DNA of 7,309 nt from an uncultured Lachnospiraceae bacterium (GTDB lineage: Bacteria; Bacillota; Clostridia; Lachnospirales; Lachnospiraceae). The translations under genes and the position numbers were made by a program. The DNA is taken from NCBI GenBank assembly GCA_910588655.1, contig CAJUPJ010000074.1, positions 1 to 7,309 of the forward strand. Direction: 5' to 3'. The notes under the pieces were generated by a model. It did not search any database. It was given only the letters and a program-made list of their open reading frames with translations, and was not told the origin of the DNA. Positions 1-6,661 of this stretch are shown piece after piece; positions within the stretch are counted from its first letter, which is position 1, and each line of letters begins with the position of its first letter.

Positions 1-274
1 TTTTTATCCATACTCATACAAATAAGTAATACTTTTCTTAAATACTTATTTAAAAGTGGATATAACACAGCCTTATATAATCTAATATAGTTTTTATTAA
101 GGCTTTTTATAAATACAATAGTAATAAAATCTCTAATATTATATTACTACTGCTATATACCATCCTATATTTCCAGTCCGTTTTTTTAAAATTATAATTT
201 TATTTTTTTAATTCATTTTATATATAGTAAATCTTTTTTAATTTTTTGTCAATATTTATTTTCCTTTTTTAATA
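1..274. other. A+T-rich intergenic stretch, no gene seen
   Basis: This stretch lies beyond the clpB terminator. It is extremely A+T-rich and has stops in all frames apart from short runs. Frame 1 is open from the window edge to a TAG at 88-90, but the 29 residues are low-complexity and not recognisable, so I do not call a gene tail. A 9-bp inverted repeat (20-28 with 43-51) is present, and a terminator-like hairpin at 69-108 is listed separately. I see no RNA gene or promoter that I can defend. Confidence 0.6.
69..108 (+). terminator. Possible weak rho-independent terminator for a gene left of the window
   Basis: AGCCTTA (69-75) pairs with TAAGGCT (98-104). The loop is 22 nt and A+T-rich, and the right arm runs into a short T run (104-108). 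On the plus strand this has the layout of an intrinsic terminator, and would serve a rightward gene ending at or before the window start. The stem is only 7 bp and the background is very A+T-rich, so chance formation is a real possibility. Confidence 0.3.
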
Positions 275-310
275 AAAATGGCAGATGCTTTTATATGCAT
301 CTGCCATTTT
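275..310 (-). terminator. Rho-independent terminator of clpB
   Basis: A perfect 14-bp stem, AAAATGGCAGATGC (275-288) with GCATCTGCCATTTT (297-310), closes an 8-nt loop. It starts 44 nt past the clpB stop codon. Read on the minus strand, the 3' arm ends in a T run (TTTTTATT), as expected for an intrinsic terminator. The plus strand also ends its arm in TTTT, so the hairpin may work in both directions. There is no gene between it and clpB. Confidence 0.85.
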
Positions 311-354
311 ATATAAATATTTATATTATTATGTGGTTATATTTTTATAAAGTT

Positions 355-2931
355 TTATCTTATCCCAAGTTTTCCATCTATATTATCTATTACTATTGTA
401 TCGCCTGCTCTTGCCTTATCACTAAGGATTTCCCTTGCCAGTATTGTTTCAACATTTTTTTGCAGGTATCTTTTAAGCGGGCGTGCACCAAAGCTTGGCT
501 CATATGCTTCATCTGCTGCCAGTTTTATTGCAGCATCTGTAAGCTGTACTTTTATTTCCCTGTCTGCAAGCCGTTTGTTTAATTCATCAAGAAGGATATT
601 TATAATTCCACTGATATTTTCTTTAGTCAGTGGTTTAAACATAACTATTTCATCCAGCCTGTTTAAGAATTCAGGCCTGAAGCTTGCACGTAAATCATTC
701 ATTGCAAGTTCCTGGGCTTCACTGCTTATGCTTCCATCTTCTTTAATACCATCAAGAAGATATGGCGAACCAATATTAGATGTAAGTATAAGTATTGTAT
801 TTTTAAAGTCGACTGTACGTCCCTGCGAGTCTGTAATCCTTCCATCATCAAGCACCTGTAACAGTACATTAAATACATCTGGATGTGCTTTTTCTATTTC
901 ATCAAAAAGTACAACTGAATATGGTTTCCTTCTTACTGCTTCTGTAAGCTGTCCGCCTTCCTCATACCCTACATATCCCGGAGGCGCTCCTATAAGCCTT
1001 GAAACAGAATATTTCTCCATATACTCACTCATATCAATCCTTGCCATATTGTTCTCATCATCAAACAGGCTTGCTGCAAGTGTTTTTGCAAGTTCTGTCT
1101 TGCCTACGCCTGTAGGCCCAAGGAAAAGGAAAGAACCAATAGGTTTTGAAGGGTCTTTTATTCCTGCCTTGGAACGCAGTATTGCTTCTGATACAAGCTT
1201 TACACCTTCATCCTGTCCTATTACACGTTTATGGAGTTCTTCTTCAAGATGCAGCGTTTTCTCACGCTCCCCCTCATTTAACCTGGCAACAGGAATTCCT
1301 GTCCATCTTGAAATAATCTTAGCAATTTCATCATCAGTAACATTTTCCTGTACAAGTGTATTATTGTTATTTTTTACTCTTTCTTCTTCCTCTGCAAGCT
1401 GCCTTTCAAGCCCTGGCAGTTTGCCATATTGTAATTCTGCAAGTTTTTCAAGATTATAGTCCCTTTTAGCCGCTTCCATTTCTGTATGGACACTGTTTAT
1501 GCTTTCTTTAAGTTTATTAACCTTATCAACGGCAGATTTCTCCTCATCCCATTTCGCTTTCTGGGATGTAAAACTGTCTTTTAATTCTGCCAGTTCTTTT
1601 TGCAGGTTTGCCAGGCGGTCTTTTGAAAGGTTGTCATTCTCCTTTTTAAGTGCTGCTTCTTCTATTTCAAACTGCATAATCCTTCTTTGTACTTCATCAA
1701 GTTCCGCAGGCAGGCTGTCAAGTTCTGTTTTTATCATTGCACACGCTTCATCCACAAGGTCAATAGCCTTGTCTGGCAGGAAACGGTCTGATATATACCT
1801 GTCTGATAATGTTGCTGCCGCTACAAGTGCAGCATCTGTTATTTTAACACCATGAAAAACCTCATACCTGTCTTTCAGCCCGCGCAGTATTGAAATAGTG
1901 TCCTCCACAGCAGGCTCTGCAACCATTACAGGCTGGAACCTTCTTTCAAGTGCAGCGTCTTTTTCAATATACATGCGGTATTCATCTAATGTAGTCGCTC
2001 CAATGCAATGGAGTTCACCACGTGCAAGCATTGGCTTTAACATATTTCCTGCATCCATAGCACCATCTGTCTTGCCAGCCCCTACTATTGTATGGAGCTC
2101 ATCAATAAACAGGATTATCTGCCCGTCACTTTTCCTGACTTCTTCAAGGACTGCCTTAAGGCGCTCTTCAAATTCACCACGGTACTTAGCACCTGCTACA
2201 AGTGCACCCATATCAAGTGCAAATATTTTCTTGTCTTTCAGTGCCTCTGGCACATCACCACGCACAATACGCTGTGCAAGCCCTTCAACTGCTGCTGTCT
2301 TGCCGACACCAGGTTCACCAATAAGTACAGGGTTGTTTTTCGTTTTACGTGAAAGTATCCTTATAATATTGCGGATTTCATTGTCCCTGCCAATAACAGG
2401 GTCTAATTTGCCATCCTTGGCTTTCTCAACAAGGTCTGCACCATATTTTTCAAGAGTGTCATATGTTGCTTCCGGATTGTCACTTGTTACCCTCTGGTTG
2501 CCCCTTACTTTTGATAATGCCTGTAAAAACCTTTCCTTTGTAATCTGGCATTGTTTCATAAGTGCCTTAATATCTTTATCCGGATGTGCAAGCAGGCTTA
2601 AAAATAAATGTTCAACTGAAACATATTCATCCCCCATATGCTTTGCTTCATCTTCTGCATATATTAATGTCTGGTTTAAATACTGGTCTATATGGAGCTG
2701 CCCTCCTGTTACTTTTGGGCGCTTTGCTAAAAGCCCATCTACCTGTGCCATAAAAACATCTGGCTCAATATCCATTTTCCCAATAAGTTTTCTTATAAGA
2801 CTGTCTTCAACAGCCATCATCGAAGCAAGCAAATGTGGCTGTGCAATTTCCTGGTGTCCATAATCCATTGCAACTTTTTCGCAGTTCTGTACAACTTCTT
2901 GTGATTTTTGTGTAAATTTACTAATATTCAT
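355..2931 (-). CDS. clpB: ATP-dependent disaggregase chaperone ClpB
   Basis: Hexameric AAA+ unfoldase that, with DnaK/DnaJ/GrpE, pulls polypeptides out of heat-induced aggregates in the cytoplasm. The 858 residues match the usual ClpB length. Visible domains in order: Clp N-domain (about 1-145); first AAA+ domain with Walker A GEPGVGKT (205-212), pore-loop KYRG (249-252), Walker B with FIDE (275-278) and an ERRF arginine-finger segment (329-332); a long charged coiled-coil middle domain (about 405-525), which marks ClpB rather than ClpA or ClpC; second AAA+ domain with Walker A GPTGVGKT (605-612), pore-loop GYVG (652-655), Walker B LFDE (675-678) and sensor-2 GARPLKR (815-821). No key residue is missing. 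The ATG is fixed by GGAGGT at 2938-2943, six bases upstream. It appears monocistronic, with its own promoter, CIRCE-like operator and terminator. Confidence 0.98.
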   Translation of the reverse strand: MNISKFTQKSQEVVQNCEKVAMDYGHQEIAQPHLLASMMAVEDSLIRKLIGKMDIEPDVFMAQVDGLLAKRPKVTGGQLHIDQYLNQTLIYAEDEAKHMGDEYVSVEHLFLSLLAHPDKDIKALMKQCQITKERFLQALSKVRGNQRVTSDNPEATYDTLEKYGADLVEKAKDGKLDPVIGRDNEIRNIIRILSRKTKNNPVLIGEPGVGKTAAVEGLAQRIVRGDVPEALKDKKIFALDMGALVAGAKYRGEFEERLKAVLEEVRKSDGQIILFIDELHTIVGAGKTDGAMDAGNMLKPMLARGELHCIGATTLDEYRMYIEKDAALERRFQPVMVAEPAVEDTISILRGLKDRYEVFHGVKITDAALVAAATLSDRYISDRFLPDKAIDLVDEACAMIKTELDSLPAELDEVQRRIMQFEIEEAALKKENDNLSKDRLANLQKELAELKDSFTSQKAKWDEEKSAVDKVNKLKESINSVHTEMEAAKRDYNLEKLAELQYGKLPGLERQLAEEEERVKNNNNTLVQENVTDDEIAKIISRWTGIPVARLNEGEREKTLHLEEELHKRVIGQDEGVKLVSEAILRSKAGIKDPSKPIGSFLFLGPTGVGKTELAKTLAASLFDDENNMARIDMSEYMEKYSVSRLIGAPPGYVGYEEGGQLTEAVRRKPYSVVLFDEIEKAHPDVFNVLLQVLDDGRITDSQGRTVDFKNTILILTSNIGSPYLLDGIKEDGSISSEAQELAMNDLRASFRPEFLNRLDEIVMFKPLTKENISGIINILLDELNKRLADREIKVQLTDAAIKLAADEAYEPSFGARPLKRYLQKNVETILAREILSDKARAGDTIVIDNIDGKLGIR

Positions 2932-2992
2932 ATTAACACCTCCAAATCTGGTTAAGCCTATATGATAATGTTACCACTTTTTGTTGAAAGCA

Positions 2993-3021
2993 ATCATATC
3001 ACTTTTTGTTAGCCAAGTCAA
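2993..3021 (-). promoter_or_regulatory. Sigma-A-type promoter of clpB (extended -10)
   Basis: On the minus strand the -35 box TTGACT (3016-3021) and the -10 box TATGAT (2993-2998) are separated by exactly 17 bp. A TG dinucleotide one base before the -10 makes it an extended -10. Transcription should start near 2986, giving a leader of about 55 nt that contains the clpB ribosome binding site. The -35 box lies inside the CIRCE-like operator, the usual geometry for repression by HrcA. Confidence 0.85.
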
Positions 3022-3035
3022 GAGGTGAGTGCTAA
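3009..3035 (-). promoter_or_regulatory. CIRCE-like operator (HrcA site), one half degenerate
   Basis: The CIRCE consensus is TTAGCACTC, nine bases, GAGTGCTAA. On the minus strand the window has TTAGCACTC, a 9-base spacer, then CTTGGCTAA. The upstream half-site is perfect; the other keeps only the outer GCTAA. The inner bases of the weak half are shared with the -35 box TTGACT, which may explain the departure. HrcA control of heat-shock genes through CIRCE is well established in Firmicutes; that this imperfect copy binds HrcA is an inference. Confidence 0.7.
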
Positions 3036-3043
3036 TTAATTAT

Positions 3044-3420
3044 GTCCGTTTCATAAATTCCCAGACATAGGATAATTTACAGTTATATTTTGTTTGATGA
3101 AGGACGCAGGGTTTCCATGTCCAGCTAAATATTATTCCACTCCAGGGCACGCTCCTGCTACGTCAGCCCACGCAGCGGCACATAAAGCCAGATTATTTAT
3201 GTTCCAGAATAAATTGACGTTTATTCCGTCACATAAATAATCTGGCTTAAATGCCGGCGGTGCTGAAGTGCCACTGGAATGTAATAATATTTAGCTGGAA
3301 CATTGGAAACCTGCTGTTCTCTGGCAAAATTCCAGAAAAAAACATAAACCAGCAGGCTGGACAAGGATAACTGTAAATTATCCGCATACAGTTTACTGGG
3401 CAGGAATTTATGAAACGGAC
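3044..3420. repeat. Long nested-hairpin repeat, unit 1 (377 bp)
   Basis: A long imperfect palindrome made of successive paired blocks. The ends GTCCGTTTCATAAATTCC (3044-3061) and its exact complement (3403-3420) form 18-bp terminal inverted repeats. Inside them, 3070-3086 pairs with 3367-3383 (17 bp), 3121-3136 with 3283-3298 (16 bp), and 3185-3202 with 3231-3248 (18 bp), all perfectly. The apex is GAATAAA / TTTATTC (3207-3213 / 3220-3226). Between the third and fourth blocks lies an asymmetric module (3145-3192 on one side, 3241-3260 on the other) that is also found in unit 2. No credible coding frame is present. The layout resembles a transposase-less palindromic element (MITE-like) or a very large structured RNA. 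It does not match BIME/REP, ERIC or BOX as I know them. Confidence 0.85.
3365..3420 (+). repeat. Direct repeat copy 1: right arm of hairpin unit 1
   Basis: This 56-base segment recurs in the same orientation at 3758-3814. The first 19 bases (GGATAACTGTAAATTATCC) are identical and the last 17 (GAATTTATGAAACGGAC) differ by one base. The middle differs at several positions plus one inserted base. It shows that the two units are related by descent and gives the right-hand boundary of each, ending in CGGAC. Both copies are followed by GTG. Confidence 0.9.
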
Positions 3421-3595
3421 GTGGCGGAGGCAAGGCTGTTTCAGACATACAGAAGTTCCTGGCAGAATAATTCTGTCATATATAATTTGTAATTATTCTG
3501 CTGTCCAGTGTTTTGCTGGCTTATGATGACAGGTTTTATTGTGCCGGATGCCAGCAATATTACGTTAAAGGGGTACTTTAAGCCCGCCGGCATTT

Positions 3596-3661
3596 AAGCC
3601 AGATATTTAATAGTGGCAGAATAAACGTAAGTTTATTCTGCCACTATTAAATATCTGGCTT
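3596..3661. repeat. 31-bp perfect palindromic stem with a GTAA loop (apex of unit 2)
   Basis: Bases 3596-3626 are exactly complementary to 3631-3661, with a 4-base loop GTAA. The equivalent apex of unit 1 (3185-3248) has an 18-bp stem followed by an imperfect top. Both apices share a GAATAAA / TTTATTC pair next to the loop. No T run follows on either strand, so this is not a standard intrinsic terminator, although such a stem in RNA would be very stable. Confidence 0.95.
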
Positions 3662-3757
3662 TATGTGCCGTTGCGTGGCTTACCGTAGCGGAAGCGTACC
3701 CCGTTAACGTAATATTCTGGCTCTGGCACAAAAACCGTCCGTCTTTACATAAACACA

Positions 3758-3814
3758 GGATAACTGTAAATTATCCTGCATAAAATTTATTAGGCAGAAA
3801 TTTATGAAACGGAC
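3758..3814 (+). repeat. Direct repeat copy 2: right arm of hairpin unit 2
   Basis: This is the second copy of the segment at 3365-3420, in the same orientation. The outer stem that pairs with it on the left (3482-3498) includes three G-U type pairs and one mismatch, so the left arm of this unit has drifted more than that of unit 1. Confidence 0.9.
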
Positions 3815-3829
3815 GTGATTAAACATTAC

Positions 3830-5032
3830 CTATTTTATCTCTGTCTTTTTATATACCATGTACAGTACAGGCACTAAAATTATAAAAAGAATTAAATACA
3901 AAGGAATTATTATTGTTATAAATCCCATGGTTTTTCCGCCGATTTCATATAATTTAAACTCATCAAGGCTTTTGTTTATTCTTAAAAGCTGGTCTGGAAA
4001 CAGTGCCATAATTTTTGCAAATACTGTAACCCTGCCTAAAAACATTGGCGCACATGACAGTATAAATGGGACTGTAATTGCAATTACTGTAGAACGGCTT
4101 TTTGCGGATACCAGCATTGCAAAGAACAGGATAAACAGGCTTCCTATATAGCCTCCCGTTACTGAAAGTATGTAATCCCCAAGATATGTAATATTGTAAA
4201 TACTGTCCCAGTTGCTAAACCCTGTCTGTACTGCACATCCATATCCTCCAAACCCTAATGAAAACAGCACAATGGCAGAATATATAATTACTGCTCCCCA
4301 GTAAACTGATGTAACAGTTATAAAACCTGCTCCTATTTTAGAGATTATTGCCTTGTTCCTGCCTTTTTCTGAAGAAAAGAAAACAGAGTCTGCTTTTAAC
4401 TGGAATTCATCTGAGAATATACCGGCTACCAGAAAACCAGTAATTACTACTAAAATTGTCATAAATGTAAGCATATACTGTGAGTCTAACAGTGCTTTCC
4501 AGCCGCCAGCATATTCATAATAAAGTGGTGTTTCAAGGTTTTCATACTGTGTTATTAAAAATTCTTTCTCTGCATCTGAAAACCTTTCCTGTCCCGAATC
4601 CAGGTAATTTTTTAAACGTGATATCCTTTTATTATAAATATCACCTGCTTCGCTGGCACGCACACTGTTTACTTTGTAATAATCATATTCTTTAAATTCT
4701 GTAAATGCCAGGCTTATTATACTGTTAATTTCCTCAATCCCCTGTTTTTTAGAATAGTTTTTACTTTGGATTTTTTCTGTTTTTTCAATTCTTCTGTTTT
4801 CTTTAAGTACCTTCTTAAATACATCTTCTGTAAGATAACCACTCCATTTATTCCTGTCCTCCTCTAAGGAGCGTGAAGCTTTAATTCCATGTATGTCATC
4901 ACCATTTTCTAAAATATACTGCACATCTTTTACTGTTAATATCCCGGCTATTACTGTGATTAATACTAAAATTATAAATAAAATCCTGTTTACTGGCTTT
5001 AAAAATATTTTTTTAAGTTCAAATTTCATCAT
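3830..5032 (-). CDS. ABC-2-type transporter permease
   Basis: Integral membrane subunit of an ABC transporter, expected to pair with the ATPase encoded just upstream. I place the start at the ATG at 5030-5032 (400 aa), because AGGTG (5039-5043) lies six bases before it; a second ATG follows at once. A longer frame from 5080 has no obvious ribosome binding site and would overlap the ATPase gene by 62 bp. Hydrophobic segments: about 17-34, then a charged extracytoplasmic region of about 150 residues, then about 187-206, 234-259, 288-309, 314-332 and 369-394. One helix, a large external loop and five clustered helices are typical of ABC-2 export permeases. The C-terminus is a short lysine-rich tail. 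The gene overlaps the ATPase gene by 14 bp, and its stop is 15 bp from hairpin unit 2. Substrate unknown. Confidence 0.88.
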   Translation of the reverse strand: MMKFELKKIFLKPVNRILFIILVLITVIAGILTVKDVQYILENGDDIHGIKASRSLEEDRNKWSGYLTEDVFKKVLKENRRIEKTEKIQSKNYSKKQGIEEINSIISLAFTEFKEYDYYKVNSVRASEAGDIYNKRISRLKNYLDSGQERFSDAEKEFLITQYENLETPLYYEYAGGWKALLDSQYMLTFMTILVVITGFLVAGIFSDEFQLKADSVFFSSEKGRNKAIISKIGAGFITVTSVYWGAVIIYSAIVLFSLGFGGYGCAVQTGFSNWDSIYNITYLGDYILSVTGGYIGSLFILFFAMLVSAKSRSTVIAITVPFILSCAPMFLGRVTVFAKIMALFPDQLLRINKSLDEFKLYEIGGKTMGFITIIIPLYLILFIILVPVLYMVYKKTEIK

Positions 5033-5906
5033 TGTCCACACCTGCCTTTTCACCAAAATAATATAAAAATACATCTTCAAGTACAGCTTCTTCCTTCACT
5101 GCATCTGGAAGTGGTTTTTCTTCTGAAATAATTCTTAACTGGATGCTGCCATTTTCTGTTTTCAGATTTGAAATCTTGTATTTTTTCATTAAAGCTGGCA
5201 CTTCTGCCTTTCCCACATAACATTTCCATACATCTGCTTTCATAGACTGGACAAGCCCTTCTGCTGTCCCACTGTGTACAATGCTGCCATCTTTCATTAA
5301 TAAAATTTCACTTGCAATATATTCTATATCTGAAACTATATGTGTGGATAAAAGTACAAGACGTTCCTCTGCCAGTTCACTTACCAGGTTACGGAAACGT
5401 ATACGCTCGCTGGGGTCAAGACCTGCTGTTGGCTCATCCAGAATTAAGATTTCAGGATTATTTAATGTTGCCTGTGCAATTCCTGCACGGCGTTTCATTC
5501 CTCCTGACAGTTTCTTCATTTTTTTATGTGCTGCTTTTTGTAAGCCTGTTTTAATAATTAATTCTTTAACCCTTTTTTTTGCAACTGTTTTTGGAATTCC
5601 TTTAATTGAGGCAATGTAATAAAGATAATCTTCTACGGAAAATTCTGGATAAAATCCAAAATCCTGTGGCAGATATCCAAGAATTTTCCTGTATTCACTA
5701 TCCATTGTAATAATATTCCTGCCATTACATGTAATAGTACCGCTTGTTGGTTCGAGAAGTGTACAAAGCATACGCATAAATGTTGTTTTACCTGCACCGT
5801 TTACGCCAAGAAGCCCATATACACCATTTCCCATTGTAATATCTAAGTTATTTACTGCTGTAAAATCCCCAAATCTTTTTGTAAGTCCTTTTATTTTTAA
5901 TTCCAT
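5019..5906 (-). CDS. ABC transporter ATP-binding protein
   Basis: Cytoplasmic ATPase of 295 aa that powers the neighbouring permease. All nucleotide-binding motifs are intact: Walker A GVNGAGKTT (34-42), Q-loop glutamine 81 in YLPQD, signature LSGGM (133-137), Walker B ILILDEPT (153-160) with catalytic Glu158, D-loop GLD (162-164) and switch His189 in STHI. The C-terminal part after about residue 220 is a variable extension of the sort seen in ABC-2 exporters (BcrA/CcmA-like branch). The ATG at 5904-5906 has GGAGG at 5913-5917, which lies within the last codons of the upstream gene, so the two genes overlap by 10 bp and are likely translationally coupled. A run of eight A residues in the coding strand (complement of 5573-5580) is a possible slippage site, but the frame is intact. 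Confidence 0.95.
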   Translation of the reverse strand: MELKIKGLTKRFGDFTAVNNLDITMGNGVYGLLGVNGAGKTTFMRMLCTLLEPTSGTITCNGRNIITMDSEYRKILGYLPQDFGFYPEFSVEDYLYYIASIKGIPKTVAKKRVKELIIKTGLQKAAHKKMKKLSGGMKRRAGIAQATLNNPEILILDEPTAGLDPSERIRFRNLVSELAEERLVLLSTHIVSDIEYIASEILLMKDGSIVHSGTAEGLVQSMKADVWKCYVGKAEVPALMKKYKISNLKTENGSIQLRIISEEKPLPDAVKEEAVLEDVFLYYFGEKAGVDNDEI

Positions 5907-6661
5907 TTTAATCCTCCATTTCTGTCAAAGTATACGGATTTACAGTTATTTATTGTTTTATATACAGCAAATGCAAGAATTGCAAATGCTGCCAAAAGCA
6001 ATGCTGTCCATACTGGCAATGTAATAATTTCATAAATTCTCCCGTTTAATGTAACCAGCCACCAGACCGCACTCCATATAACACAGAATAATACTGGTAC
6101 AGCCCCGTTTATGGTATATTTATTACATAAAATACCAAAACAGATACATGCTGTTACTGCCATTGGAAAAAGAAACTGGGACATTATGCCAGATATTGTA
6201 AAATACATTTTTCCATGCAGTACAATACAGAATACCGTAAGCATAATTATATCTGTTAACCCAAATAGCAATATACGTGCTGAATATATCTGCCTTAATG
6301 AATAATAAGAAGATAATTCTATTTCAGTACAGCCATATAACTGGTTCTTCCAGAGTTCAGGAATAACCATAACCACAAATAATACACCTGCTATACCCAT
6401 GCTTCTTTGTATGTATAAATCTTCTTCCATATATGGAATAATTAATCCTGCCAAATACAGCAGCAATACTTGTAACAGCCACCACCTTTTCTGTATAAAT
6501 CCTGCCTGTTCCCATAAAAATTCCCTGTATTCCATTACTCTTTCCTGCTCTTTTGCACAAAATGCCTCTTTGGATTTATTTATTGTTTCTATAACTTTTT
6601 CTTCCCTTGGGCTGGCATTTATATAATTCCTATATTCTTCTGCACTTTTCTGTATATCCAT
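5897..6661 (-). CDS. Six-helix membrane protein, possible anti-sigma factor or transporter-associated subunit
   Basis: I do not recognise a named family. The protein (254 aa from the chosen ATG) has a charged, soluble N-terminal region of about 58 residues, predicted cytoplasmic and helical. Six hydrophobic segments follow at about 60-78, 87-102, 129-148, 155-179, 185-204 and 213-234, then a short polar tail. I chose the ATG at 6659-6661 because GGAGGG (6667-6672) sits five bases upstream; the alternative is a TTG ten codons earlier whose own upstream sequence is poor. The gene overlaps the sigma-factor gene by 32 bp. Its place directly after an ECF sigma gene, with a short cytoplasmic head on a membrane domain, fits an anti-sigma factor; its place before an ABC ATPase fits a second membrane subunit. 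No zinc-binding anti-sigma motif is visible. Both roles are inferences from context. Confidence 0.85.
   Translation of the reverse strand: MDIQKSAEEYRNYINASPREEKVIETINKSKEAFCAKEQERVMEYREFLWEQAGFIQKRWWLLQVLLLYLAGLIIPYMEEDLYIQRSMGIAGVLFVVMVIPELWKNQLYGCTEIELSSYYSLRQIYSARILLFGLTDIIMLTVFCIVLHGKMYFTISGIMSQFLFPMAVTACICFGILCNKYTINGAVPVLFCVIWSAVWWLVTLNGRIYEIITLPVWTALLLAAFAILAFAVYKTINNCKSVYFDRNGGLKWN

Larger units (their letters stand above)
3434..3814. repeat. Long nested-hairpin repeat, unit 2 (about 380 bp)
   Basis: A second hairpin homologous to unit 1, following it after about 13 bp. The right end is GAAATTTATGAAACGGAC (3797-3814), one base different from the right end of unit 1. The left end is degenerate (only GTTTCA and scattered matches near 3437), so the left limit is approximate. 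Paired blocks: 3482-3498 with 3758-3774 (16 of 17 if G-U pairs count), 3505-3513 with 3751-3759 (one mismatch), 3540-3545 with 3725-3730, 3556-3576 with 3696-3716 (20 of 21), and a 31-bp perfect stem at the apex. The conserved module occurs here on the opposite strand compared with unit 1. The right end is only 15 bp from the permease stop codon. Confidence 0.8.

Noticed and set aside
575..2863. Long plus-strand open frames opposite clpB (575-1459, 1499-1855, 1898-2863)
   Set aside because: Serine-rich antisense shadows of clpB codons; the minus strand encodes an intact, fully recognisable ClpB.
3016..3031. CtsR-type heptad operator at the clpB promoter
   Set aside because: Only one AGTCAA-like half-site is seen; the second heptad of the known CtsR tandem repeat is missing, whereas the CIRCE spacing fits well.
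3221..3448. 75-residue minus-strand open frame within hairpin unit 1
   Set aside because: It lies across the arms of the palindrome, has no convincing ribosome binding site, and its sequence follows the repeat structure; there is no matching frame in unit 2.
3044..3814. CRISPR array
   Set aside because: The repeats are two large palindromic units, not many short direct repeats with unique spacers.
3036..3830. Target-site duplication flanking the hairpin pair
   Set aside because: Flanks share only short A+T words (such as ATTAA on both sides), not distinguishable from background.
5033..5080. Longer N-terminus for the permease starting at 5080
   Set aside because: No clear ribosome binding site there and a larger overlap with the ATPase gene; the ATG at 5030-5032 has AGGTG six bases upstream.
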